Shown here: positions 50,615 to 62,048 of the stretch, in pieces
Layout: each line of letters opens with the position of its first letter
Numbering within the stretch: position 1 is the stretch's first letter
From: Acidimicrobiales bacterium
Lineage (GTDB): Bacteria; Actinomycetota; Acidimicrobiia; Acidimicrobiales; Poriferisodalaceae
Direction: 5' to 3'
NCBI GenBank assembly: GCA_041394185.1
Contig: JAWKIQ010000001.1
Location: forward strand, 372,001 to 436,000
DNA length: 64,000 nt
Program-made: the position numbers and the translations under genes
The notes under the pieces: generated by a model
The model's database searches: none
Told to the model about the DNA's origin: nothing
Seen by the model: the letters and a program-made list of their open reading frames with translations, nothing else

Positions 50615-51913
50615 ATGACCACCAACGAAGAACTGCTCGAGCGCTATCGCTCGGTGCTCCCGTCGTTCCTGAAGCCCTTGTACGCGGAGCCGATCTCGAT
50701 AGACCGAGGTCAGGGCAGCCACGTCTGGGATCTCCAGGGAAACCGCTACCTGGACTTCTTCGGTGGTGTGTTGACCACGATGATCGGTCACAACCACCCT
50801 GCGGTCACCGCGGCGGTGCAGGCCCAGGCCGCCAAGGTCATGCACACTTCGACCCTCTATCTGAGCGAGCCCATGATCGAGCTGGCAGAGGAGATAGCGG
50901 CGTTGTCGGGGATACCCGACGCCCGCGTGTTCTTCACCACTTCGGGTTCGGAAGCCAACGACACGGCCATCTTGTTGGCCACCTCGTACCGCAACAGCAA
51001 CCAGGTGCTGGCGATGCGAAACAGCTATCACGGGCGCTCGTTCACCGCCCAGGCGATCACGTCGCATTCTTCGTGGACATCGACCAGCCTGTCGGGCCTC
51101 GATGTCACCTTCGTGCAGGGCGGGTACCGACTTCGCAGCCCGTTCCGGTCGTTGGACGATGCCGACTACACCGACGCGTGCGTGGCCGACCTGACCCAGC
51201 TGGTCGACATGGTTTCTGCGGGCAGCATCGCATGTCTGATCGCCGAACCGATCCAGGGCGTGGGTGGGTTCGCCACTCCTCCCGACGGCTTCTTCGGCGG
51301 AATGCACAAGGTGTTGCGCGAGCACGGCATCTTGTTCATCAGCGACGAGGTGCAGACGGGTTGGGGGCGCACGGGTGAGCACTTCTGGGGCTATCAGGCC
51401 CACGACGTGGTGCCGGATATGCTGACCTTCGCCAAGGGTGTGGGCAACGGCATCACCTTGGCCGGCATAGTGGCGAGGGCCGAGATCATGGACACCATCG
51501 AGGTCACGTCGTTCTCGACCTTTGGCGGAAACCCGCTGTCGGCCGCGGCGGGCCTGGCCACATTGCGCGCCGTCAAGGCCGAGGACATGCAGGGCAACGC
51601 CTTGCGAATGGGGCAGCGCCTGACCGAGACCCTGGCTCCCGTGGCCGAGCGAACCGACTGGATCGCCGAACTTCGGGGCAAGGGCCTGATGCAGGCCCTC
51701 GAGATGGTGCAGCCGGGCTCGATCGAACCCGACGCATCCAAGGCCAACGCGGTTCTAGAGGCGTGCAAGCGGCGCGGGCTGTTGATCGGCAAAGGCGGCC
51801 TGTACGGCAATGTGATTCGGATCACGCCGATGCTGAACGTGTCGCAGGCAGATCTCGACGAGGGGCTGGCCGCGCTGGTGGCCTCGATCGAAGAGGTCGA
51901 CGCCGGCGCCTGA
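50615..51913 (+). CDS. Class III PLP aminotransferase (alanine-glyoxylate/omega-amino acid type)
   Basis: 432 residues. VFFTTSGSEANDTAI is the PLP phosphate loop, ISDEVQTGWGRTGEHFWG the conserved Asp region, and LTFAKGVGNGITLAG carries the Schiff-base Lys. The overall pattern resembles AGXT2/beta-alanine or GABA-type transaminases. ATG 50615 (MTTNEELLERYR) was preferred over a nearby GTG at 50609. It might supply a semialdehyde to the aldehyde dehydrogenase 2 kb upstream, but that link is speculative. It converges on hypB. Confidence 0.9.
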   Translation: MTTNEELLERYRSVLPSFLKPLYAEPISIDRGQGSHVWDLQGNRYLDFFGGVLTTMIGHNHPAVTAAVQAQAAKVMHTSTLYLSEPMIELAEEIAALSGIPDARVFFTTSGSEANDTAILLATSYRNSNQVLAMRNSYHGRSFTAQAITSHSSWTSTSLSGLDVTFVQGGYRLRSPFRSLDDADYTDACVADLTQLVDMVSAGSIACLIAEPIQGVGGFATPPDGFFGGMHKVLREHGILFISDEVQTGWGRTGEHFWGYQAHDVVPDMLTFAKGVGNGITLAGIVARAEIMDTIEVTSFSTFGGNPLSAAAGLATLRAVKAEDMQGNALRMGQRLTETLAPVAERTDWIAELRGKGLMQALEMVQPGSIEPDASKANAVLEACKRRGLLIGKGGLYGNVIRITPMLNVSQADLDEGLAALVASIEEVDAGA

Positions 51914-51927
51914 CGCCGGTTCTGGGG

Positions 51928-52695
51928 TCAGCCGTTGTGGTTGCCCAGCCAGGCCACGACCTCGTCGACGCCTTCACCGGTTCGAGCCGAGGTCTTCAGG
52001 ATCGTCACGCCAGGGTTGACAGCCTCGACGTTGGACAGGAACAGGTCGATGTCGAAGTCGAGGTGGGGGAGAAGGTCGACCTTGTTCACCACGATGGCAT
52101 CCGCCGAGCGGAACATCACCGGGTACTTCAGCGGCTTGTCCTCGCCTTCGGTGACCGAGAACACCATCAGGCGGCGGTTCTCGCCGACGTCGAACTCGGC
52201 CGGACACACCAGGTTGCCGACGTTCTCGATGACCACGACATCGAGCTCGTTCAGCGGTAGTCGGCCCAGGGCCGATCGCACCATGGTGGCGTCGAGGTGG
52301 CACTCGCCACCAAAACCATTGGACGTGTTCAGCAGCGAGACGGCCACGCCGGTTTCGGCCAGCCGATCGGCGTCGATGGCGGTCTCGATGTCGCCCTCGA
52401 CAACTCCGTATCGGACCGTGTCGGCCGAGCGGACGAACACTTCGTGGAGCAGGGTCGTCTTGCCCGCACCCGGCGACGACATGACGTTCACCACGTGAAC
52501 GCCCGCATGGGCAAAGTCGTGACGGTTGGCCTCGGCGGTGTGATCGTTCTCGCTGAGGATCTTCTCGAGCACCTCGACGCGAAGGCCGCCGGTCTCGTAA
52601 CCCGAGTGATCGCCTACGTCGTGGTGGTGATCGTGGTCGCCGTCGTGGTCGTGCGAGTGCACCGTGCCGTCGGCGTGGCGGTGGAATCGGCCCAT
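51928..52695 (-). CDS. hypB: [NiFe]-hydrogenase maturation GTPase HypB
   Basis: 255 residues. A His/Asp-rich N-terminal stretch (about residues 5-30) can store or deliver Ni2+. The GTPase core has SSPGAGKTTLL (P-loop), EGDIET, ENVGNLVCPAEFD and VNKVDLL. With HypA it inserts nickel into the hydrogenase large subunit. GGAG precedes the ATG. It follows hypA by 2 bases on the minus strand. No hydrogenase structural gene is in the window. Confidence 0.95.
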   Translation of the reverse strand: MGRFHRHADGTVHSHDHDGDHDHHHDVGDHSGYETGGLRVEVLEKILSENDHTAEANRHDFAHAGVHVVNVMSSPGAGKTTLLHEVFVRSADTVRYGVVEGDIETAIDADRLAETGVAVSLLNTSNGFGGECHLDATMVRSALGRLPLNELDVVVIENVGNLVCPAEFDVGENRRLMVFSVTEGEDKPLKYPVMFRSADAIVVNKVDLLPHLDFDIDLFLSNVEAVNPGVTILKTSARTGEGVDEVVAWLGNHNG

Positions 52696-52697
52696 TT

Positions 52698-53033
52698 CTA
52701 GTCTCCTCTGAGCTGTAGTGATCTGACCAGCAGTTCGTCTCCGCTGAGCAATTTGGTGTCGGTCGAGCCGCACCCGCAGCGAAACACGGGAGCCTCGAGC
52801 GTGGTGACGACGCCACATTGGTGGCACTCGATCTGGGCGGCGATGTGGTTGATGACCAGCTCGGAGCCTTCGAGGGGGCCTTCGCCCACGATGATCTCCC
52901 ACGAGTACATCAGGGTCTCTGGGATTACCTGGCGCAGGTGGCCGATATCGAGGTGGATCTGCGCGACGGGTCGGCCCGCGGCGTGTTCTTCGACTATCGC
53001 GGCCAGAGCGCTGCATATCGACAGCTCGTGCAT
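52698..53033 (-). CDS. hypA: [NiFe]-hydrogenase maturation nickel metallochaperone HypA
   Basis: 111 residues beginning MHELSICSAL, where the N-terminal Met-His-Glu binds Ni2+. The zinc site is CHQCG ... RCGCGS. The ATG at 53033 is chosen over upstream alternatives because only it gives this conserved N-terminus. It works with the adjacent HypB. Its start lies only 16 bases from the divergent hypF start. Confidence 0.93.
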   Translation of the reverse strand: MHELSICSALAAIVEEHAAGRPVAQIHLDIGHLRQVIPETLMYSWEIIVGEGPLEGSELVINHIAAQIECHQCGVVTTLEAPVFRCGCGSTDTKLLSGDELLVRSLQLRGD

Positions 53034-53049
53034 CGATTCCGACAATACG

Positions 53050-55374
53050 ATGACCACCGTGTCGCTCGAGCGCATGCGCGTCGTGGCCACCGGTGTTGTC
53101 CAGGGCGTGGGCTTTCGACCCCACGTCTATGGCGTCGCGACCCGGCTAGGCCTGACCGGGCACGTCTCGAACAACCCTTCGGGCGTTGAGATCGAGATCG
53201 AGGGTTCGCCGGGTGCGCTCGCCGAATTCGTCCGGCAACTGAACGCCCAGCTTCCGCCTCTGGCACGGGTCGACTCGATCGACGTCCAACCGATCGCGAC
53301 GAAGGGCGACGACCATTTCGCCATCGGCGAGTCCGAGACCGGGCAGGCTGGGCTGACCCTGGTGCCGCCCGACGTCGCGACCTGCGACGACTGTCTCGCC
53401 GAGATGGCCGACCCGTCCGACCGTCGCTATCGCTATCCGTTCATCAACTGCACGAACTGTGGCCCCCGGTTCACGATCATTCGAGACCTCCCTTACGACC
53501 GGGCCAGCACCACCATGGCCTCGTTTGGGCTTTGCGACAGGTGCCACGCCGAGTATGTCGACCCGTCCGACCGGCGCTATCACGCCCAACCGGTGGCCTG
53601 CCCCCAGTGTGGCCCGCAGCTGCAGTTCCGACAGGGCGACATGACCGTTGCCGGTACCGACGCGGTCGTGGGCGCCGTTCAAGCCAGCTTCGCCCAGGGC
53701 CAGATCGTGGCGATCAAGGGCATCGGCGGCTATCACCTGGCCTGTGATGCCACCAATGCGGCCGCGGTCGACGAGCTGCGGCGCCGCAAGGGTCGCAACG
53801 ACAAGCCATTCGCGCTGATGGTGGTCGACATATCGACTGCCTCGCAGCTGGTCGACCTCGACGACGCCGAGCGCCAGGTACTGACCAGCTCGGCCCGTCC
53901 GATAGTGCTGGCGTCCAGGGCGGCGTCCCCTGGGATACACCTGGCGCAAGGCGTGGCACCGGGCAACCCCCTGCTGGGCGTGATGGTTGCCTACAGCCCG
54001 CTGCACCGGTTGTTGTTCGAGCCGTGTCCCGGCGCGCAGGGGGCGCCGCCCCAGGTCTTGGTGATGACCTCGGGCAACCTCTCGAACGAGCCGATCGCCT
54101 ACGACGATGCCGACGCATTGCAACGGTTGGTGGGTCTGGCCGACGCGTTCTGCCTGCACGATCGCCCCATCGAGTTGCCATGCGACGACTCGGTGGTGAG
54201 GGTCGTCGATGGTGAAGTGCAGCCGGTGCGAAGGTCTCGCGGCTACGCTCCGGTTCCGGTCAGCTTGCCGTTTCCTGTGGCTCCGGTCGTGGCCGCCGGG
54301 GCCGAGCTGAAGAACACCGCTTGCGTGGCCAAGGGCCGTCACGCGTGGGTCAGTCAACATGTGGGCGACATGGAGAACCTCGAGACGCTGGCTGCGTTCG
54401 GCAGCAGCGTCGATGCGTTCACGCGCATGTATCAGGTCCGGCCCCAGGTGCTGGCTGCCGACATGCACCCCGGTTACCTCACCAGGCGCTGGGCGTATCA
54501 ACAGGCTGATCTGCCGGTGGTCGACGTCCAACACCATCACGCCCACGTGGCGGCGCTGATGGCCGAGCATGGGCTCGAGGGAACGGCGCCGATATTGGGA
54601 GTCGCCTTTGACGGCACCGGATATGGCCTGGCCGCCGACGGATCGGTGCAGGCTTGGGGCGGCGAGGTTCTGCTGGCCGACTACGACGGCTTCGAGCGCG
54701 TGGCCCATCTGCTGGCGCTGCCGTTGCCGGGCGGCGACGAAGGCGTACGCAACCCCTGTCGCACGGCGGTGGCCTACGCAGCTGCGGTGGGGCTCGACCT
54801 CGACCACAACAGTCCGGCGGTAGTGGCATGCGACCCGACCGAACTGAAGGTCGTGCGCCGTCAGGTCGAGCGAAACATCGGGTGCGTGCCCACCACCAGC
54901 ATGGGTCGGCTGTTCGACGTCGTTAGTTCGCTGATCGGTGTCAGGCACCGGGTCGGCTACGAAGCCCAGGCCGCAATCGAACTCGAGTTCCTGGCGGGGC
55001 GCGGACGCGAGCAGGCCCTGACCCTCGCGTTCTCGTTGCATGGCGATGTCATCGACCCAGCACCAGTGCTGGCCGATGTGGCCGATGCCGTTGCCGCTGG
55101 CGTGGCGCCCGCCGACATCGCCCTCGCCTTTCATCACGCTGTCGCCGACATGGTGGCTGCCGTGGCCGAACGGTTCGATCATCCCACCCCGGTCGGGCTC
55201 ACGGGCGGGGTCTTCCAGAACACCTTGCTGACCCGTCTGGTCACTCGCAGACTGGTCGGGCGCACGGTTTTGACGCACCGACTTGTACCACCCAACGACG
55301 GAGGCTTGGCTTTGGGTCAAGCGGTCGTCGCCGGACGCCAGCTCAACGAAAGGAACCGGCCGTCATGTGTCTAG
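53050..55374 (+). CDS. hypF: Carbamoyltransferase HypF (hydrogenase cyanide-ligand synthesis)
   Basis: 774 residues with all expected domains: acylphosphatase (VVQGVGFRPHVY, near residue 20), two Cys4 zinc motifs (CDDCLAEM ... CTNC and CDRCHAEY ... CPQC), a YrdC-like domain (AIKGIGGYHLACDA), and the Kae1-like carbamoyltransferase domain (VQHHHAHVAALM, VAFDGTGYG). It turns carbamoyl phosphate into the cyanide precursor of the NiFe cofactor. A shorter start at 53074 is possible. It overlaps hypC by 10 bases. Confidence 0.95.
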   Translation: MTTVSLERMRVVATGVVQGVGFRPHVYGVATRLGLTGHVSNNPSGVEIEIEGSPGALAEFVRQLNAQLPPLARVDSIDVQPIATKGDDHFAIGESETGQAGLTLVPPDVATCDDCLAEMADPSDRRYRYPFINCTNCGPRFTIIRDLPYDRASTTMASFGLCDRCHAEYVDPSDRRYHAQPVACPQCGPQLQFRQGDMTVAGTDAVVGAVQASFAQGQIVAIKGIGGYHLACDATNAAAVDELRRRKGRNDKPFALMVVDISTASQLVDLDDAERQVLTSSARPIVLASRAASPGIHLAQGVAPGNPLLGVMVAYSPLHRLLFEPCPGAQGAPPQVLVMTSGNLSNEPIAYDDADALQRLVGLADAFCLHDRPIELPCDDSVVRVVDGEVQPVRRSRGYAPVPVSLPFPVAPVVAAGAELKNTACVAKGRHAWVSQHVGDMENLETLAAFGSSVDAFTRMYQVRPQVLAADMHPGYLTRRWAYQQADLPVVDVQHHHAHVAALMAEHGLEGTAPILGVAFDGTGYGLAADGSVQAWGGEVLLADYDGFERVAHLLALPLPGGDEGVRNPCRTAVAYAAAVGLDLDHNSPAVVACDPTELKVVRRQVERNIGCVPTTSMGRLFDVVSSLIGVRHRVGYEAQAAIELEFLAGRGREQALTLAFSLHGDVIDPAPVLADVADAVAAGVAPADIALAFHHAVADMVAAVAERFDHPTPVGLTGGVFQNTLLTRLVTRRLVGRTVLTHRLVPPNDGGLALGQAVVAGRQLNERNRPSCV

Positions 55375-55651
55375 GAGTTCCCGGAAAGATCACCGAGATC
55401 CGCGAAGAACGCGGCACGCGTATGGCCACCGTCGACTTCGGGGGTGTCACGAAGGACATCTGCCTGGCCTTCTCGCCAGAGGCCGGCGTTGGCGAGTACG
55501 CCATAGTTCACGCCGGGTTCGCCATAACCATCCTCGACGAGGAGTCTGCGCTGGAGACTCTGGCGATGATGCGCGAGGTGGGCCTGCTCGACGACGAGCT
55601 GGGCATCTCCGATTCGATGATGGCGCGCGTCGACACCAGCGAGAGCCCGTC

Positions 55652-55655
<4 letters not shown>
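55365..55655 (+). CDS. hypC: Hydrogenase maturation chaperone HypC
   Basis: 96 residues starting MCLGVPGKITEI, in which Cys2 is essential for carrying the Fe(CN)2CO group with HypD. The OB-like strand pattern (ATVDFGGVTKDICLAF) is intact. It is embedded in the overlapping hypF-hypC-hypD run, with a GTGA overlap at the hypD start. Confidence 0.94.
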
Positions 55656-56756
<1,101 letters not shown>

Positions 56757-56764
<8 letters not shown>

Positions 56765-57849
56765 TCGGCCCCCCGCACACCTGGCAACGGCAGCCGATAT
56801 CGAGGGGTGGTCGTGCCCGATGCCGCTGCGCGAACAAGAGCGCATCGTCCTCGGACACGGTGGCGGCGGCAAGCTGTCGGCCGAGCTGATCGAGCACCTC
56901 TTCCTGCCCGCTTTCGGACCAGCCGCAGCTTCGGCCACGCCGACAGACGCAGCCGTCCTGGGGCTTGACTTGGGGCCCGGTGAGCGACTTGCCTTCACCA
57001 CCGACAGCTATGTGGTGCAGCCGCTGTTCTTCCCCGGCGGCAACATCGGCGAGCTCGCCGTCAACGGCACCGTCAACGATCTGGCGATGGCCGGCGCCCG
57101 CCCGGTCGCCCTGTCGACGGGCTTCATCCTCGAGGAGGGGCTCGAACTAGACACGCTGGGAAACATCGCTGTTGCCATGGGTCGGGCCGCCCAGCGGGCC
57201 GGAGTGTCGCTGTCGACCGGCGACACCAAGGTGGTCGACAAGGGTCATGGCGATGGGGTCTACATCAACACCTCGGGTGTTGGTGTGGTGCCCGCCGGTG
57301 TCGACATCTCGCCCCGGCACATCACGCCTGGCGATTCGATCGTGGTGTCTGGCCCCATCGGTGCCCACGGCGTTGCGGTGCTGAGTGTGCGCGAGGGGCT
57401 CGAATTCGGCACCGAGATCAGGTCGGACACAGCCCCGCTGAACCACATGGTCGCCGATATGTTGAACGAATGTCCCGACGTTCACGCCATGCGCGACTGC
57501 ACCAGGGGAGGCCTCGCTGCCAGCTTGTGTGAGCTGGCCGAAACCGCCGACGTGGGAATCGAGTTCGACGAGCGCGGTTCCGGTTCCCGAAGCCGTGCGC
57601 GCTGCCTGCGGCTTTCTGGGACTCGATCCGCTGCACGTCGCCAACGAGGGCACCATGGTGTTGTTCGTGCCCTCCGACCGCGCCGAGCTGGTGGTCGAGG
57701 TGATGCGCAGGCACCCGGCGGGCGCCGGGGCCGTTCGCATCGGTTCTGTTGTGGACGCTCATCGCGGCTTGGTTGCAGCCCGCACCGCGCTGGGGGCCAC
57801 CCGGGTGGTCGACAGGCACCTGGGCGAACAACTTCCCCGCATCTGCTGA
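56757..57849 (+). pseudogene. hypE: Carbamoyl dehydratase HypE, apparent frameshift
   Basis: The first ~270 residues read in the hypD-coupled frame (IVLGHGGGGKLSAELIEHLF, AFTTDSYVVQPLFFPGGNIG, MRDCTRGGLAASLCELAE). The C-terminal part (VPEAVRAACGFLGLDPLHVA to the essential LPRIC tail) is in the next frame. The switch falls at 57571-57576, in a CGCG stretch; one extra base or a loss of two would explain it. The terminal Cys that carries the thiocarbamate is present only after the switch. Without correction the operon would lack a functional HypE, so assembly error is likely. Confidence 0.85.
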
Positions 57850-57871
57850 AGCGAGTAAACCCGCGTGCGGT

Positions 57872-58420
57872 TCAGTCGGTCTGCAACACCAGCTGGGCGT
57901 CGATTTCGATGTCTATCTGGTTCGACAGCATCACCCCGCCCGACGACAAGGGCACCTGGAAGTCGATGCCGAACTCGGTGCGATCGATCGATCCGCTGGC
58001 CTTGAAACCGGCGTGTGTGGCACCACTGAAGGGGTTCTCTGCGACACCGTTGAACTCGGCCGCCAGGGTGAGGGGCTTCTCGACGCCGCGCACGGTGAGG
58101 GATCCGACGGCCTCGTAGCCCGAGCCGGTGTCGACGATCTGGTCGGCTTTGAACACCATCTGCGGGTGGGTGTCGGCGTCGAACAGGTCTGAGCCCGCCT
58201 TGACGTGGGCGTCGCGGTTGGGGTCACCGGTGTCGAGCGACGCCATCTCGATGGTGGCATTCAAACTGGTGTCGGCGAGCGATTCGCCGACCACCAACGA
58301 GGCCTCGAACTCGCTGAACCGGCCGCGGATGCGGCTGATGGCCAGGTGTCTGACCGAGAACCCCACGGTGGTGTGGGCGTGGTCGGCGATCAAGGTACCC
58401 GAAGACAGCGGAAGGGTCAT
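57872..58420 (-). CDS. YceI-family polyisoprenoid-binding-like protein
   Basis: 182 residues with the YceI lipocalin-like pattern: ADHAHTTVGFSVRHLAISRIRGRFSEFEA, LTVRGVEKPLTL and FGIDFQVPLSSGG. It lacks a signal peptide, unlike periplasmic YceI, so it is probably cytoplasmic. The family binds long isoprenoids. It converges on the frameshifted hypE gene and precedes cbbO-type gene readings on the same strand. Confidence 0.85.
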   Translation of the reverse strand: MTLPLSSGTLIADHAHTTVGFSVRHLAISRIRGRFSEFEASLVVGESLADTSLNATIEMASLDTGDPNRDAHVKAGSDLFDADTHPQMVFKADQIVDTGSGYEAVGSLTVRGVEKPLTLAAEFNGVAENPFSGATHAGFKASGSIDRTEFGIDFQVPLSSGGVMLSNQIDIEIDAQLVLQTD

Positions 58421-58454
58421 TTGCAGGCTCGTTTCTGTCGGTGTGACGCGGCTC

Positions 58455-60425
58455 TCAAGATAGCGCCGTGCGCGATCGGACCGTCGGGCCCGCGACGGTC
58501 ATGTAGAGCTTGGCCAGCTCGTCGGGAAGTGACTCGACATCACCTATCACCATGTAGCGGCGGGCCGGAAACATCACCCTCAGATAGTCGTGGCCGGCGG
58601 GGTCGATCGTCACGCAGAACGTGTCGACTCCCATGGCCGAGGCCTCCTCGACGGCCTTGGCGGTGTCGTGCAGGCCATAGGTCTTGTCGCCGCGGGTTGG
58701 GCCGTAGTCGATGTCTTGCGGATAGCCGTCGGAGATCACGAACAGCAGCCTCGTGCGGGCCTGAACGGCGGCCAGCTTGGCGGCCGCGTGCCTGACGGCG
58801 GGGCCCATACGCGTGTACCGGATGGGCTCGAGCCCGGCGAGCGCGGCCCACGTGTGTACCGAGGCCCGTTCGTCGAACTCCTTGCCGACACGAAACTCGA
58901 CGTCGAGCCGACCGTTGCCCGAGAAGCCGTAGACCGCGTGCTGGTCGCCCAGCTGGTCGAGGGCGTCACACATGAGGGCCACCGCGTCCTTGGCCACATC
59001 GATGACCCTGCGCACTGGGTCGGTATCGGGCGTGTCGGCCACGAAGTACGGATTGAGAACGAAATCGTCGTCGTCCTCGTCGGATGCGACGTAGGGCTCG
59101 GGTTCGACCGTGGGCGCGCTGGTAGAGGCGCTGAGGTCGATCAGGAAGGCGGTGGCGACCTCTCGCGCAACGCGGTCGCGTCTGATGTTCACCCGGTCGT
59201 CGACGGCCACACCGGTGCGTCGGTCGACGATGGCCTCGATCGCTGCGTCCAGGTCGAGCTCGTCTCCGTCGTCGCGTTTGTATACCCGCAGCCGATCCTC
59301 GGGCCGCAACAGCCCGAACTGGCGGCGGATGCGTCGCCCCAGGTCGGCGTGGCGTCTGCGCACCTGGCCGGCGAAGTCGTGATCGTCGCCTTCGACGCGG
59401 CGTTCGACGACGCGGCACCACGAAGGTTTGTATGCGCGGGCCAGATGATCCCACTCGTCGTACAGATAGGTGCGGTCGTGGTCGCCGATGTCGGCCGGTT
59501 TGGCGACGAACGCCGCAGACGACGGTGTGGGGTTTGTCGCCGCTTGAAGCTGTTCGATCTCGGCGCTGATCGATATCGGCGCCGACTGAACCAGGCCCTG
59601 GAGGTCGTCGCTTTGCGAGTCGGCCTCTACGTCGAGGGGTGGGGTCGATAGGTTGCTCCCCTCGAACTCGAGTTCTTCGCCCTCGCCGGGCGACTCGGCG
59701 TCGGGGTCGTCGCCCATCGACACCAGCGGCTCACCGTCGTAGAAGCGCTGTGGGGGTTCACCCAACAGTTCGCTGACGATCGTTGCTGCGATATGCGCGG
59801 AGTCGTCGAGGGTTGCTCGGGCGTCTGCCAGGGGCCCTATCTGGTCGTGCAGCCATCGGGCGGTGCCAATGTCGACCGCATCGCACGCCGTCACCACCTC
59901 ATCGATGGTTCCATCCAGGCACAGGATCTGCACCGCGGCGGCTATTCCGTGGGGGCCGGCGACAGCGGATAACGCTTGCAGCAGCGCCGAACGCCCCAGC
60001 GACAGGGCGCGGCTGGTTTCGTCGGTGGCCCCGGGGTAGCGCCGTCGCGTTTCCCACACAACGCGCAGGTGCTCCAGCATCGTCGCCAGCGCGGCCGCTG
60101 CTGCGGGGTTCGGCGATTCGATGACCAGCCGGTGGTGCTGCACGGCCAGCGGGTCGGGCGCCGTGGGCACGGGCCCGAAAGTGCCGAACTCGACCATCGC
60201 CAGCTGATGCAGCACCTGGGCCCGAAACATCAGGCGCTGTTGGTGGTCGCCATCGGCCAGGGCGGCCTCGGGAGGCAACTCGACCACCGCCGGGTCGGGA
60301 AGGCTCAGATCCCAGGGCCAGCCGGTGTGCTGTTCGTCCCGGGCCTCTATCCGAACGGTGTGACCGGCCAGACCCTCGGCAAACAGACCCAGAGATCTGT
60401 GGACGTCTGACAGCCTGAGTGTCAT
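58455..60425 (-). CDS. cbbO: CbbO/NorD-like protein with C-terminal VWA domain
   Basis: 656 residues. A long N-terminal helical region leads to a VWA domain at about residues 430-650 with a metal-ion-dependent adhesion site: DLSAST (DxSxS), Thr in RYTRMGPAVRHAAA, and the Asp in VISDGYPQDID. Its order and partner match CbbO, the VWA adaptor of the CbbQO Rubisco activase; NorD in nitric-oxide reductase clusters is the close alternative. It is 4 bases from cbbQ. The ATG at 60425 (MTLRLSDVHRSL) was chosen over an extended start. Confidence 0.85.
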   Translation of the reverse strand: MTLRLSDVHRSLGLFAEGLAGHTVRIEARDEQHTGWPWDLSLPDPAVVELPPEAALADGDHQQRLMFRAQVLHQLAMVEFGTFGPVPTAPDPLAVQHHRLVIESPNPAAAAALATMLEHLRVVWETRRRYPGATDETSRALSLGRSALLQALSAVAGPHGIAAAVQILCLDGTIDEVVTACDAVDIGTARWLHDQIGPLADARATLDDSAHIAATIVSELLGEPPQRFYDGEPLVSMGDDPDAESPGEGEELEFEGSNLSTPPLDVEADSQSDDLQGLVQSAPISISAEIEQLQAATNPTPSSAAFVAKPADIGDHDRTYLYDEWDHLARAYKPSWCRVVERRVEGDDHDFAGQVRRRHADLGRRIRRQFGLLRPEDRLRVYKRDDGDELDLDAAIEAIVDRRTGVAVDDRVNIRRDRVAREVATAFLIDLSASTSAPTVEPEPYVASDEDDDDFVLNPYFVADTPDTDPVRRVIDVAKDAVALMCDALDQLGDQHAVYGFSGNGRLDVEFRVGKEFDERASVHTWAALAGLEPIRYTRMGPAVRHAAAKLAAVQARTRLLFVISDGYPQDIDYGPTRGDKTYGLHDTAKAVEEASAMGVDTFCVTIDPAGHDYLRVMFPARRYMVIGDVESLPDELAKLYMTVAGPTVRSRTALS

Positions 60426-60429
60426 CGCC

Positions 60430-61263
60430 TCAGGGGAAGACGACGTCGACGATGTCGGCCACCGCCTGCTGAACATCGGCGTCGTCGCTGACAGCTGACA
60501 CCAGCGCGGCCTGACAGGCCCGCCTGGGGTCTACCCCGCCCGCGATGAGTTGGGCTGCATACACCAGCAGCCTGGTGCTGACCCCCTCCTCGAAGCCGTG
60601 CTCGCGCAGGTTGCGGGTCTTGGCCCCGATGTGTGCCAGGCGTTCGCTGATCTGCGGGTCGACACCCGTCTCTCCGGCGACGATCTGGGCCTCGGTGTCG
60701 GCCGGGGGATAGTCGAATTCGAGGCTCACGAACCGTTGACGCGTCGAGGGCTTGAGGTCTTTGACGATGCTCTGATAGCCGGGGTTGTAGGAGATCACCA
60801 GAAGGAAGTCGGGGTGGGCTTCCAGACGTTCGGCGGTCTTGTCGATGGGCAGGATGCGGCGGTGATCGGTGAGCGAGTGAATCACCACCGTGGTGTCTTT
60901 GCGCGCCTCGACGACCTCGTCGAGATAACAGATGCCGCCGGCCCGCACGGCTCTGGTGAGTGGTCCGTCCATCCACACTGTCTGGTCGCCCGACAGCAGG
61001 TAGCGGCCGACCAGGTCGGTTGCCGTCAGGTCCTCGTGGCACGCCACCGTGGTGAGGTCGATGGGCGCCGCGCCTGGCCGCTGGGACAGGCGCCACGCCA
61101 TGTGCTCGACGAACCTCGTCTTGCCACAACCGGTGGGACCCTTCAGCAGCACCGGCAAGCGGGCGTCGAAGGCGGCCTCGAAAATCTCGACCTCGTCGGC
61201 CAACGGAACGTAGTACGGCTCGACCGGCGGGGGTGTGTTGGCGGGGGGCGTTGGTGACTCCAT
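60430..61263 (-). CDS. cbbQ: CbbQ/NorQ-type MoxR AAA+ ATPase
   Basis: 277 residues. LLKGPTGCGKTRFVEHMA is Walker A, GGICYLDEVVEARKDTTVVI Walker B and sensor region, ISYNPGYQSIVKDLKPSTRQRF sensor 1 and the family signature, and the C-terminal STRLLVYAAQLIAGGVDP the lid. It drives remodelling of Rubisco with CbbO, or of NO reductase in NorQD systems. Neither Rubisco nor norCB is in the window, so the client is unproven. It is the upstream partner of the cbbO-like gene. Confidence 0.9.
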   Translation of the reverse strand: MESPTPPANTPPPVEPYYVPLADEVEIFEAAFDARLPVLLKGPTGCGKTRFVEHMAWRLSQRPGAAPIDLTTVACHEDLTATDLVGRYLLSGDQTVWMDGPLTRAVRAGGICYLDEVVEARKDTTVVIHSLTDHRRILPIDKTAERLEAHPDFLLVISYNPGYQSIVKDLKPSTRQRFVSLEFDYPPADTEAQIVAGETGVDPQISERLAHIGAKTRNLREHGFEEGVSTRLLVYAAQLIAGGVDPRRACQAALVSAVSDDADVQQAVADIVDVVFP

Positions 61264-61312
61264 CTTCGGCGGCCGATGCTAGTGCCCCGGCCGTCGCGTC
61301 AGGCCAGTCGGG

Positions 61313-61975
<663 letters not shown>

Positions 61976-62048
61976 CTGAAGGACCGTATCGCACCGCACT
62001 GGGTTTCCCCGGTCACGCGTTCGGGGGCACGATCTACAGTGGTGCGTC

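Noticed and set aside
53146..55320. A 724-codon antisense open frame inside hypF
   Set aside because: Fully covered by the conserved hypF on the other strand; no domain signature.
58455..61263. CoxD/CoxE or NorQ/NorD identity for the ATPase/VWA pair
   Set aside because: Not excluded, but the ATPase sequence is of the CbbQ/NirQ/NorQ subgroup and no cox or nor structural genes are present; CbbQ/CbbO was used as the working name.
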